Source: Vanilla planifolia (lineage: Eukaryota; Streptophyta; Magnoliopsida; Asparagales; Orchidaceae). Taken from it: a DNA stretch of 64,000 bases. Each line of letters starts with the position of its first letter. Within the stretch, counting starts at the first letter, position 1. Both the position numbers and the translations under genes were made by a program. The stretch is from NCBI GenBank assembly GCA_023846275.1, contig CM043877.1:13871107-13935106 (forward strand), read 5' to 3'. Positions 1 to 12,179 of this stretch are shown in pieces. The notes beneath the pieces are model-generated. The model saw only the letters and a program-made list of their open reading frames with translations, was not told the DNA's origin and did not search any database.

Positions 1-1410
1 TCAACTAGTGATATCTTAACAGCCTCTAATAAATTTCTAAAAAATGCAATTAGCCCTAAGAGATTTATTATTTTTAAGAGAATAGACAGCAATTTTAATT
101 TCATCATCCAAAATTAGGGCAATGAGAAGGCTACTTGCTCCTTAAATAAATATCTCTGAAATAATATATTAGAAAAGTGAATAATCGTTGACCAGGATGG
201 GGACTATTTTTTCTTAAAAAAGGATAGCAAACAGTTATGAGTTTCGTCCAAAGAGTGAAGAACCTAGCCAGTATCATCTTTCAATGTGTGACTATAATTA
301 CCACACATCCTACTCATTGCTGCAACATAAAAGAATTGAGTATTTTTGTCCCCAAGGGTGGGCCCAAGATAGTTTTGCTCTTTGCCACCAATATGCGTCC
401 TCAAGAGATAAGGTAGTAGTTTTTTTTATTTTCTCTACCAACATTGCATTCTCATCATGGCTCAAACCCATATCTGCTTCTTGCATTTGAAGATCCCAAA
501 TTTCCTTTTCAAGCTATGTCAGTTTATGAATAATGTTGTCAATTTCCTTGGAATGCCAAGCACTTAAAGCATGCAAGGCATTACTTGACTTGGTAGCTAA
601 TACATCAATCAATTTTCCTCTAGTTGTATGTTGCCAAGCTAACCGAATTATCTCAAAAGAATAAGGTGAAGAAAGCCAGCCACTTTCAAATTGCACTCTA
701 TGTTTCAACATTTCCACATGCATCTGTTGCATTTGAATAAGAAGAGGATAGTGATCCAAAGCTAACCATGATAAATGAGTAACAAAAGTATTAGGAAAAG
801 AGTGCATGCCTTCTAAATTCAAAAAGAATCTATCCAATCTTTCATAAATCTATGTAGATCTATTCTTGTTATTGCACCAAGTAAAACTTGAACCAACAAA
901 GCCCAGATCATAGAGATCAAATGAGATCAACAAACTCTTCATGGGGAATTCCATACCGAAAAATATTCCCCTCTTCTTTTCATCTTGAGACAAGGTGATG
1001 TAAAGTCTCCAAAAACTAGAAGTGGTCCACCAAACGTGACAACCCATTTGATTTTGTCCCAAGCAATATGTCTAATATAACGATCTTTAGAAGTATATAC
1101 CACACAACATCGTCAAAGATTGTCAAGGTGATTTAAAGTGTAATCACTTGATTCGATGCCTCAATTACCTCCAGTGGCACCTCAATTCTTTCATAACAAG
1201 ACAATTTCACCCGAATACCCCATAGCTGGTTGTACAAAAAAAATTCTAATTTTGACCCAATAATTTATCAGCATTTTTATAAGAAAAATAATTTGCATGG
1301 TTTCCAACAACGTTGCCAAAAAATTCCTATGGTCCCTAACCAAACTCTATAAGTGAGTTCGAGATTTAGTTGATTGAATACTCCATATATTTTAGGACAA
1401 AAAAGCAACT
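1..1410 (-). pseudogene. Decayed L1-type LINE ORF2 fragment (endonuclease domain and linker to RT)
   Basis: On the minus strand, broken reading frames spell an L1-clade apurinic-type endonuclease from about 1403 to 720: a start-like stretch (LS-stop-NIWSIQ), then ALLETMQ-like and VQPAMGYSGEIVLL segments, then GGPLLVFGDF, DLGFVGSSFTWCNN and finally DRFFLNLEGMHSFPN followed by LALDHYPLLI, which corresponds to the usual SDHCPLLL end of the domain. From about 510 to 280 a linker follows with WDLQMQEAD and YWWQRAKLSWA, which in plant LINEs leads to the GDxNTxFFH block before the reverse transcriptase. Stops and frameshifts break it (for example at 514 and 850). It is cut by the left window edge, so the RT domain, if present, lies outside. 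Family assignment is from recognised motif order; it is certainly not functional here. Confidence 0.8.
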
Positions 1411-1929
1411 ACTTTAGCCATATAAAAAACAAAGAGTAGAGAAGAAAGGCATGCATAATCCGATAACCCAGCAATACAATTGAACAGTCAAGCTCTAGTA
1501 AAATCTATTATTCTAATGGACAGCAGCATGTGGAAGTAACAAATACCCATTGCTACGTGAACCATTTATGGAATCCACCCAAACAGTGATTGTTAAGCAG
1601 CCCATATGGAGCGGCAAGGAATTCATGGGATGAGCAGTAGTAATTTACACCAACATCCACTGTTCCCAGCACTTAGCATAATCTGTATAAACAAAACAAT
1701 AAAAAACCTAAAAAATAGAGGAAGAAAAATTGCCTTTACACTCCTTCCATAATTTCTGACTTAAACTCATCATTAGCATGTTGAATTAACTTGGCAAGGA
1801 GCACTCGTCCTCACCAATGCATCACACAAAGGCACATCGGTTCGCACTTAAATCATCATTCCACAAGCATTCGCAGAACCAAATTAGAGATTACGATTAA
1901 TAAAATAATCCATGTCGTCATCTGCAACG

Positions 1930-3064
1930 CCACCTAACAATTCTGTCGGGAAGGGGGGCAAAGGAGCATGCTGGACCTTCGAGCCCGATTGTACTTATTC
2001 TGATTGCAAACTGTCCAGACCAATTGGCTCTGGGGATACACTATAACCTCAACCTGAGGTTTTGCTTGAGCTAAGCTTTCCTTTTCCATTGCAATTTTTC
2101 TTGCTGGAATCGATTTCTTATGCATTGGCTATTGAACAACAATCTAGCAGCGGTGTCTCGATTGGACCACCATCCAAGGGCCCAAGCCTGTCACATCATT
2201 CTCCTCATGGGTTTTCTGTCACTATTGGCAAGTTAAATGCAAAAGTGGTTTTAATTTTTATTTGAGGGATACTTGAAGCAACCAACCACGGGGTATCACA
2301 AGGAGTAAAAGTATGCTGGTCCTCATTGGGGACAAAAGAAGGGGCAACCTGAGTATAGAAGTGTTGAATGATTTCAGTTGGGTGGAAACATTCAGAATTT
2401 TGGACTTGTGAATTATGCACGCCATTCACATTCATCATACTCTTCACCGTCTGGGTAGCCAAGGACTAGGCAAGAGCAGCAGACTTGGCAGCGGCATTAA
2501 GACAAACAGTGTTAGGGTGTGTTGCTGGAGCAGGGAGACCAGTGCTCAACGACAATTGGAACAGGGCATTTTTGGCCCTAACATAAAAAACAGAGAAGTT
2601 TGAACCTTCAACATTCACCACATGGATTGAAACGCGAACATTTTCTGCTCACGCACAACATCCTCATCAGGATCGGAGTCCATCATCACATAATCTTGCT
2701 CTGGTTCAAACAATTCAGAATCAGAGGCAATTATTTTTCCTTTAGGATCAGAAATAACATCAATAATTCCAGTTTACACATTCGATGCTTTTGCTGCTAA
2801 CACGATTCCGGTAGTGTTTTTCGACAGTTCCTCATTCTGTATAGTCGGATGAGTAGGACAGAGCTGAACCTCTTGATCATCTTTACTGTGGTGTATAACT
2901 GATGCGGCAATGGCGGCTGCACGAGACATCTGCTTAAAGCCCATTGCCGAAGCTAATTGAGTAATTTCACCAAAACCGTGAGCCGATGACCAAGTGGAAG
3001 GGGAAGAGTGGGCACGAATCAAAGACCTTTGAAAGAAATATAGCTTCAAGTTCACACTCTTCAA
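1930..3064 (-). pseudogene. Possible LINE ORF1 / 5' region remnant
   Basis: Three minus-strand open stretches (3064-2774, 2462-2205, 2125-1934) lie directly upstream, in the minus direction, of the LINE endonuclease relic, where ORF1 or the ORF1-ORF2 junction of an L1-type element would be expected. The 3064-2774 stretch reads through into an acidic SDSELFEPEQDYVMMDSDPDED-like region after a stop. I see no intact CCHC zinc knuckle, so the assignment rests mainly on position and orientation. The 1410-1930 interval between the two relics is broken in all frames. It could also be unrelated decayed sequence. Confidence 0.35.
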
Positions 3065-3962
3065 GGTTCAATTATGAATATGTTGCCAATGAACATCTAG
3101 CTAGATGAAGAATGGTGTCCAAGCAAAAATCTACAAAAAATTGCTAGCTCCTTGGATTAACTTATCTAAGATTACTTGATCCACTATGAACCATGCAGCT
3201 CATCAAGCTATCAACCTTTGTCCTCAAATAAATCATTGTGACCAATCAGCTTACTTAAGTGCCTCTCCATCTCAACAATACAATGCTCGTCTAGCTCTCG
3301 AGGGTTTGCTTTTTTGAAAGATCCTTTTATCATAGCTCTAACCAAGCTTGTCTTTCCTCTATTTGAACTCCTGTCATCCTACCTTTGTTGAATAAACCAA
3401 AGTCATTCTTCACATCTCAAGGCTGGACATGGTACTCACATGGATAATAGAACTACTTAGATGAGACATCTAGCATCTTACCTTTGTCCACTTGGGCCAA
3501 ACAAAAATTGCCACGAAATAATGACCAAATCATAAAAATAAATAAGTATTTATCATTTTAAACCCTACTTTAAATACTCTTTCCCAACTTCATATACAAG
3601 ACTTTTTTTTATCCTTTTACATCTCACTTCTAAGCCTTTTTGTGAACATGGATTTTGCATCTTGCAATTAACTTATCACGTCTCTCTTTGCTAAATAAGC
3701 TACTTTCTTTATTGCTTGTGTTGTAAAAGTAGAAGTGGTGACCTCTATCAATAGGTCCCTATAATGATAAGAAAACCCCACATTCATTCATGCGCATGAG
3801 GCATTTGTAGCTCTCAAGTTTACCCCAATCAAGATGAAAGAAATGTCAGAATCATTTCTAAGAAGATTGCAATCATGTAAGATTGAACTTGATTAAGTCA
3901 ATTTCTTAAAATATGTTATTTATATATAACAAATACTAAAATATTAATATAATATTAAAAAG
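3065..3962. other. Intergenic stretch, no recognisable gene
   Basis: AT-rich DNA with stops in all frames. A TTTAAATA-like motif and pyrimidine-rich stretch near 3568-3640 look vaguely promoter-like, but nothing downstream is a gene. I see no domain, RNA gene or clear repeat here. Confidence 0.5.
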
Positions 3963-6900
3963 TGTTATCAACTCGATCTTGGTCAAAAATATTATTTGAG
4001 TATGCTAATAAGAAAAGCTCTAAGTGTCAAGCAAAGTGACATTAAATTTGTAATTTTTAGATGAGTAATTAATTTATTATGAATTTTAAAATATATTTGT
4101 AATTTTAAGAATATGTTCATGATAGATTTGTAATTTTATAAATTCTGGTTTATTTAAAAGTTGGTTTATAGAAATCTATAAATATTAAAAATATTAATTA
4201 AATGGTAGATTTGTTATTTTTAAAATTTTGATATCAACAAATTTGTTATAGAATAGGACATATTTGTAATTTTTGAAACATAAAGTAATATAAATATATG
4301 TGTATGATGCTTGTTTAAGTTTTTCAGATTTTTAGGTAGGTAAATAAAATCAACTCTGATAATAAAATTAATTAATTTTACTTATGGCCACTAAACTGTG
4401 AGTAGTAATTATAAAAGCTAACCCATGTATCGTCTCTCCTAATGGGGATGAGCTTAGCTTTGAGTTAACTGTGCATTTTTTGGAGATTGAGTGAGCTAGA
4501 ATCATCGAGTAGTTGAGGGAGATATTGAGATAGGGGTATTATTATGCCATCAAGAATCATTAAGATGAAGAATCCTAGATTGATAAGGAACGAAATGCAA
4601 TTTTTCGTCATGCCAAACTACTGTGAGTTCAAAATTCATTGTTATCATGCCTTGGTCAAAGGTTGTAGTTAAAAGTATAATTTTATGAAGTAAGTTTATA
4701 AGTTATTTTATTTAACTCACTATACTATGGATTCTCATGAGTAGTGGAAAGTGATAGATAAAGTAGATATTAGAAGAACTTAATACTATTAATAAAAGAC
4801 AATTCACTAAGCCATATTAATACTTAAGCTATTGAGTTAAAGATGATATGAGTATTATACATGTATGATGAGTTGAGGTATTGTGTTTGTTATATAAGAT
4901 AATAACAATGGGGTTGGGGTAAAATATATGATCATATTAGTCAGATTATAAAGATCATAATTAATATTCCTTAAGTGACTTAAGATAAAGAGCTGAATAA
5001 GCTAGGTGGTTAGGATTATATTGAATGATAAGGAAAGATGTTAAATCCATGCATCAGATTCTTCTGGTAATAAATTGTACCAAGCTTATATATAGATACC
5101 ATAGTAGTACGATTTTAGTAAATCATACTAAATGATTGACTTGAGCTTAAGTAAATTAAAATTTGGCTAATTTTAAAAAGTTGGATGATAAGATCTACAT
5201 GATTGTGATATATGATAGCTCAAATTTTTGTTTATAATAGGATAATATAAAGAAAATTGTATTACAAAGGTTTGATCAAACTGCATGATTTGAATCTCAT
5301 ATCAGTATAATAGGTTGGTGAGACCAATGAATTGGTGAGAGAGAAAATAAGAATCGTTCAATATGATATAGTTAATTATACTTTATGACAATTCAAAAAT
5401 AATAAATATTAAATAAATAATTAGTCGACAAACTATGGTAGGATCCTATGACATAATCTTAGAGATTATAAGCATATGAACAGGTTTATAAATAAAGAAA
5501 AGTATTGTATTAAGGATTAGATGATATGATTAAGGAATCATACATGTACGATATAACTCAGGGTGCTTATTTATTTTTTTGGATTGTATAGTATGATCCA
5601 AAATGGAAATCTAATTACTTGAGAAGGAATTTATAAAAACCAATACTTAATAAGTTTGCCATATATATGATATATCTTCAACATTCTATATGCATTTTAT
5701 CGTAAAAAACTTGCAAGAAAAGGATATTCAAATAAGTAAATTATTTCTAAACTCAGATATATAAATTTGTGATATGCAGTATAGCATAATATAAATTTTT
5801 ATAGTTTCTTTAATATTATATTATATTATGATAGCAAATACTTATGCTTTTTCGTATTGTTCATCATGATCTCGACAACATTTTATATTACTTATTATAT
5901 GGCTTTGCTAGTTTTATGGCTTTACTCGATTTACAATTATCTTTATTACATAAAAATAGAAATAATAATTTAAATAGAATAAAATATGTACAAAAAAATA
6001 TATAGATGGGTATGTTTACTTCACATATGAATATGATTAAAAAGTAATTTAGTTATTTGAAAATCTAACATGGTTATCGATAAAAGAAAATGAAAAGTAG
6101 TACTTAGTATATTAAGGCCATGACACTCTATATGTATGCATAATAGTTTAATGTGACTAGGGTTACGATACCTTCTGTGCAAAATTCAATAAAACTTCTA
6201 TTTTACTAGGGCAAGAGCACTCTCTATATGAAAGACACCAACATTTTAATATGATTAGAGTTATAATACTCTCTATGTAAAACTCATAAACACTTTAGTG
6301 TAACTAAGACTACATTATCTTATATGTGAAAATTAGTAATACTTTAGTATGGTTAAGGCTATAATGTTCTTTATATAAAAGTTATTAACATTTTAGAAAG
6401 GATAAAGCTACAATACCTTCTATGTAAAAGTCATTAGAATTTTAATCAATATGGGGCTATGAAATCCTCTATACAAAATTTATTGATATTTCAGAATGGA
6501 TAGAGCTATATTATCTTTTTACCTAATTTGATAAAAAAAAATTGAGAACTATAATTACATAAAATATAACAAATTAAAACTAAAAAAATAAATGATTCTT
6601 ATTTCATTTAGCTTTCGATGTCCACATAGCTATTATATGGTTTATGACTTAGTATAAAACTTATGATATTGTCATTTAATATAATTTGTCATCATATTTA
6701 TGTTGAGATATTTTTTTGGTTACTTATTAAATTTATTTATTGAAATCTATTAATCTCATTAGTGATTACTTCATAAGTCATGATGCATACATTACATCAA
6801 GATTTGTTAATTGTTTTGCCTTAGAAGAGGATCATACTCTTGAGATATGAGAGTAGACAATACTTGGTATGAGTTAAGTGTTGATAATATGATAAAATAT

Positions 6901-7123
6901 TGATTTGGCTTATGTACATATCTTTATATAATATTATTTATATATATTGTTTTAATATGTTAGTATTTTATTTTTATTTTGTGATTTTATTTAAATAGTT
7001 TTAGAAAGTTTATTACACTGTCAAGTCACTAATTAGGGTTTTATATTATCACATATTGATATAACTATACATAATCTCTAATTGTTATTATGATTATGTA
7101 GATGGTGAGGTGGGACTTTGACA
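3963..7123 (+). mobile_element. Heavily decayed long LTR, same family as the solo LTR at 15743-18126
   Basis: Read on the plus strand the segment begins TGTTATCAACTC and ends GGTGAGGTGGGACTTTGACA, comparable to the solo LTR ends TGTAACAGCC and GGTAAGGTGGGGTGCCTGACA. Further collinear matches are the GAAAAGCTCT and TTTGTAATTTTTAG blocks near the start, repeated TTGTAATTTT motifs at 4035-4270, and near the end the counterparts of the solo LTR blocks GAGTATAGTCCTCTCC and CACTAATGAGA. Internal minisatellite copies occupy the position where the solo LTR has its 61-bp modules. I find no matching target-site duplication and no clear primer-binding site at 7124, so the left end is approximate and it may be a solo LTR or part of a longer lost element. 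It carries no coding sequence, and heavy C-to-T type decay suggests age. Confidence 0.6.
6106..6520 (+). repeat. Degenerate 49-bp minisatellite, about 8.5 copies
   Basis: The anchor CTCTATATG or its variants (CTTCTGTGC, CTCTATGTA, CTTTATATA, CTTCTATGTA) recurs near 6126, 6173, 6222, 6271, 6320, 6369, 6418, 6467 and 6515, i.e. every 49 bp after the first 47-bp step. Each unit also has an ACTAGGG/GGTTAAGG-like segment and ends in a CATTTTA-like tract. Copies are diverged from each other, so it is an old tandem array. It lies inside the decayed LTR. Confidence 0.75.
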
Positions 7124-8780
7124 TTAATGATTTTGATGGTGCTATTGTTAAGCTTTTTGCTGTCTTAGCTTGCTAATGAGAACCTATAAAACTATCAGAC
7201 TGGTGTAGAAAAACATCAATGAAGATCCTCCTCTAAAAACAAAGGAAAAGCAATAACAGTAGAAGCTCCATCCATCAGTAAGCCTTTGTCATCCATGAGT
7301 TCAAGAATCTTAGTGGCTTTATATCAGATTACATATGCCTTTCAATGGAATCCATCAACACATATTATCAGTATAAATCAAATTCTTTAATGATGTGTTC
7401 ATCCTTTCTTCATTACTAATTCATCTCCAATTATCCTTATGGTGTTGGGCCACCCAAACTAAATAACTACCACAATAATCCTCATTTAGCTCTCAATCAC
7501 CAATGCACTATTAATCTTATTGATCCATGAGTATTGAATCATTACACACTTTAACTGCATCCAATTTACTTTTTTATAACCAAAACACTAAGCTAACACC
7601 AATCTAATAAGGTCAAGTGATTGATGTTTTCCTTTCTGAAAGCTTCATATCATGTGTCTTGATAATCTGTATTGGCTTTTCCTTATTATTTCTTTACAAA
7701 CACCAACTCTCCCTACTCTAAGAAGCCCTTTACTAGTCATCCCCAAAACAAGAAGGATACGGATGGGGTTAAACTTATTATTGTGTCTCAATTGGTGCCC
7801 CTCTTCCACAACCCTTTATACAAGAAGTAGCAAGCCAACTGACTCCCAAATCACTACACACACCTTAAATTGAAAACTAATGATAGGACCATCAAACTCA
7901 TAGACTACCACACATGTTAAATGATCCAAGCTTTTAACTTTTGTTGATTCCATGAGGTTTATAGGGACATGACCAATGAATGTCAAACCATTATTCAACA
8001 CATTAATGAGCTCTTTCGAACTAATCACCTAATGGAGTTCATTACCAAAGCCATTAATTGACATACTATATTCAATAAAGTTATTAATGGCCATCAGTAG
8101 CCATGGAACCACTAGATCACACTTAATAAGATGATGATGGTTGACCTTGAGGTAAAACAATGGTCTTTAGTAAGATGTGCATGACCATGATCATAACAAA
8201 TAAAATCACCATATGCAATAGAATTAACACATCTAATTGAGAATCCTAACCAAAAAAATGCTTTAGCCACTACACCAATACAATCAAAATGCTTGGTGGC
8301 CTCGATCAATGTCATCAGCACCATCTTTGAAGGCTTTCAAGTAACCATAAATTGCCCAACTCTACAAAATCTTAGCTTTAATAAGAAGTGTGATAAGATA
8401 AAGTATTTTGTCCAATTAAACATTTGTATAAAAAATTGCCTCTTACCCTCATCTGTTCTGTCTTGCACTTACTCCTTAAATTTATAAAGAAGATGATGCT
8501 TATAGAGCTTTTATCTAAAAGTAGGATAGATTAGTAAAAAAAGTGTTAACAATTAGAAATAAAGAAATAGAAAAAGAGTAGAAAAAATGTAGCTCTTCTA
8601 CTTTTGCAAAGTTTTAAAACTCTTGGAATACTACACAACATGACTTATATCTTATAGATTATATAACATGCTTTACTAGATAAACATTATAACATGCTTA
8701 AAATTATAAATTTCTCATAACTTATATTTCTTTTACAAAAATGTCATAATGTTCAACTTATTGATCAGAGTGGCCTTAGA
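7124..8780. other. Unclassified decayed sequence
   Basis: Short broken frames on both strands (for example minus 8324-8112 and minus 8028-7816) read like former coding sequence of low complexity, but I do not recognise a domain. No splice-compatible gene model emerges. It may be the interior of a decayed transposable element. Confidence 0.3.
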
Positions 8781-11059
8781 TTGAAGTAAAAAATTGTTTG
8801 TTACTTTGGAGTCCCATATGTGCTCCTTTCATAAGCCCATCAAGTGATCCTAAAGTGATGGAAATTTTCTTCAAGACGTTGTCAGGTTTCTCAAGAATAT
8901 TTTCTCAAATAAATTTCATTGAGACTCCTCCATTTCTCGAAGGAGGTAAAGTGGTATTCTGTTTTGGAAATGCTTATGATACATCCCAAAGCACTCAACC
9001 TCTCAAGTTAATCATAAGCCTTATCTTTTTTAGAGCCAAGTGCAATTAAATATTTCGGTCCACTTAAGGTTCTCTTATGCTTCCTTCAACCTAAAAAGTA
9101 AGGAAAGGGAGGTCAACTTTTCCTCAATCAAGGTTATGCCACTTAGTAATTATCAATATCGCCCCTTTTCAATCAATATGGAAGGAAGCTTTTGTACCTT
9201 TTTTCATGGTTTTCTCTCTTTTCTTTAAGATGGCATCCTCAAATTATAGATCCTTATTATTTCTTAAGAGGTCATTTAATAATGGTTGTACATCGTGTTT
9301 TTTTTCATCCAATACTAATGGCCTTAACAACCTCAGGTTTTAGATGTTTAACACTCAATAAATTTTCATGTATGATGGTAAATCAAGTTTATTAGTATTG
9401 TCATTCACTCCCTTGGTAACTTAAAATGATCTATATTGGAATGTGGTGAGAATATCAATCAATATTTTTGATGCTCAGAAGTCTGACATTCATATGTTAG
9501 CACTTTTAGACATTATAATATTTATTTTTCATGTGTAGAGTCTAGATGTGACCTAAACTTATACTTATGTCAAAAATTTATGATAAAAAATACAAAAATA
9601 GATATAAAAAATAACCTATTGGACCATATTCCACTAGCTCGACCACCCATTATCACTATTGCCACTTGCCCTGAGCCCGATTCGACCTAATTGGTTGACC
9701 CATACTCCATTTTGTCAAATTAGCTTAGCTAATAGATCTTCTTGGTTCGATCTAGATTATAGTTCAAACAACCCTAGATCAATCCATCATGTTACATAGA
9801 ACCTTAAGAATGAGCCCACCTATCAATCCACTATGCAACACTTTGACCCACAACTATGCGACATTGCATTGACCCATCAACCCACTTTGTGACACATCAA
9901 CATGCGTCATTGTCGATGCCACACTGACCAACCAACATGCTCCATGATGACTCAATGCTGCACTAACACGTCGACCCATTCTTCTATAAGTGACATTAGG
10001 TTCAACCCATGACATTGTTAATGACATGTAGTTTTGCTAACTGGCTCTACGATGAGATGACCTGCAACCAACCTATGATGTCCCAAAGAACCGACTGAAG
10101 TAGAACAAAAAACATAATTTTTTAGAAAACTATTTGGGAGACATCTTTGAACACAATTTTTGGACAAAAATTATAGCCTTTTAAAAAACTATTTGGCACT
10201 AATTTTAGTCATAACTTTGGGTATATAGTTTCTTATCAAATAGAACTTAGAAATTAAAAATGTAATTTTTGAAAAATCTATTTAAAAATAATTTTTGAGC
10301 ATAATTTTTATATTTTTAATTTTATCTTTTATGTTTAATCTCTTTATAAAATTAGATGGCATATGTTTTAGAATGATAAACTTTGAATAAATAAAATTTT
10401 ACTTTCCTTGTATCTCATTAAAGTCTTGAGTTGATCAAAGCAATAACTATGTTGTGATGATTCATTAGAGAAATGGTAATGAGAGGAGTGTATGTCTCAA
10501 GCGATGAGACGTCATGCCAGCTTACCTATGACTCTACGACGTCACCTTCCTTTCACCATCGCTTGTGGCTCCTTCAACCTTATTAATTCTTATTTCATTG
10601 TTTCCCTTTCCACTTCACCATTTAAGTTTTCTTGGGTTGTGACTTTTATATATCGACACCTTTACTACTCTTTGATTCAGTTTTCAGAAGTGTTTAGATT
10701 GACTTTACGAGCAAGTTACTTCGATATTTTTGTTTTCTCACAAGTCTTAGTAAATTTTTTCAATCTATGCTCGAGTGACCTTGCTCTTTTCTTTATCATG
10801 ATATTGATTTATCAAGTTATTTTTTGAGTACCCTATCTCTATGCTGTTGAAGAGCTTTTTGGCCTAGCATATAGAGTAATCTCTTTGTGGTTTCCTGTGC
10901 CCTCTTGGCTAAGATTGCCTTCAATAGGAAACTTTGATATGTTATCTTTTTCAGATTTCTCATGTTTATCTTTTGTAGTTTTTTTTATTCTTTAATTGTG
11001 TTGGTGAATCCCTATGATGCTCAAAACACTTGTGCCTTCCAACATTAGAACGATTTTAA
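8781..11059. other. Unclassified repeat-derived sequence
   Basis: No gene is recognised. The part at about 9760-10030 is relatively rich in ACCCA/GACCCA and TGCGACATTG-like words that recur at irregular spacing (for example GACCCACAAC, GACCCATCAACCCAC, CGACCCATTC), suggesting a degenerate tandem repeat. The part at 10100-10330 is AT-rich with repeated AAAACTATTTGG. An ATG-initiated 111-codon frame at 10492-10827 resembles no family I know. The minus strand of this interval may be the 3' part of the gypsy relic that starts at 11640. Confidence 0.3.
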
Positions 11060-11640
11060 CTTTCTACCTGCACCTTTAAATTTATTGTTCCTAAGATATA
11101 ATCAAACAAGATCTCCAACATCCACCTTTCTTTAACTATGATGCTTTTCGTGTCTTTCCTTTTACTTTTGTTGCTATAGCTCTAATTGTTTCCTAATCAT
11201 AATGTGCACTATCCAAATTTCATAATGATCCTCTAGCCTTTTTTTGAAGTTCTTTTAGTTGCTTCATAAATGTTCTAATGAAATTTCAAGTCAAAAGGAC
11301 TTTGTGATAGGTACCAAAAACATACCTCAAATGGGCTTTGTTCAATAAAACTATGCACAGGACAATTATAAGCAAATACAAGGTATACTCATACTCTTAT
11401 TCAAAGTCTTTAGATGCTTTAAGTTATGCCCCTTTGATAGATGAACCATAATTTGATCTATGACTTCCATTCAATCAGTTATTTAAGAGTGTAAGGCTAC
11501 ACTTCTTTGTAGTATTGTATTAATCATCATCTAAAAAGTCCAATAAAATTTACTTGTATGTTGAGAAATGAACTAATCAAATAAATCTCATTGGTTGGAT
11601 GTGTGATAATGTTACATCTTATTTTTATGATCTCTTGAAT
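11060..11640 (-). pseudogene. Ty3/gypsy integrase relic
   Basis: Reading the minus strand from about 11600, broken frames give FYWTF, then INTILQRSVALHS, then DWMEVIDQIMVHLSKGHNLK, then FAYNCPVHS followed by SPFEVCFWYLSQSPFDL. These correspond in order to the Ty3/gypsy integrase blocks around the catalytic-core end (HPQTDGQTE..N+.+...L) and the conserved FAYN..VH....SPFE..YG segment. The glutamate-containing DGQTE block is degraded and several stops interrupt it, so it cannot encode an active enzyme. A lysine-rich tail continues to about 11060 in a shifted frame. No matching LTR pair could be assigned. Confidence 0.72.
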
Positions 11641-12179
11641 TAAATAATACAATCAGTTTGGAACAATGAGTAACGACTAGTTTGATTATTATTTTAGGAA
11701 ACTTTGATATAGTCATTGTGAATATTTTAGAGTCAAATGAGAGGATTTTAAGGCTTATATTAATGGATCTAAACTAAGGAGAATAGGATAATGCTTAACT
11801 TGCTTATCTTTGTGAAGATGCTATACATTAAAATCTTCATTACTAAGAGAAGAGGAGAGCAAGTTTGTGGTTGCTTGCATTGGTCTAATCATAACAAGAC
11901 TTTATTCTTCGTTAATTAAGCTAAAAAATTCTCTTGTATTGTTATACTATGTTTTTAGTGTGCCTCTTTTTATTAATTATACTTAGCTTATAAAACCATT
12001 ATATTAAGCTTTTTATTTTGTTTCTTGTTCCATTATTTGTACTTTATATTTGTTTTTGGTGATGGTTTTTTAGCGATAATTTCAAATACTGTGAGCTTTT
12101 CTAAGCCAGTGTTATAAGTTTTTTTTAATTTGGTATTATGAGATTTTCTAACACCATGTTCTAAGGTTTTTTTTATCAT
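11641..12179. other. Intergenic stretch, no recognisable gene
   Basis: Stops in all frames and no recognised motif. The last 60 bases repeat a phrase (CAGTGTTATAAG then ACCATGTTCTAAGG, each followed by a T-run), which may be the decayed end of an element abutting the candidate LTR that starts at 12180. Confidence 0.35.

Noticed and set aside
10492-10827. 111-codon plus-strand ORF with ATG
   Set aside because: No recognisable family, no promoter or splice evidence, and it sits in decayed repeat-like DNA; most likely a chance frame.
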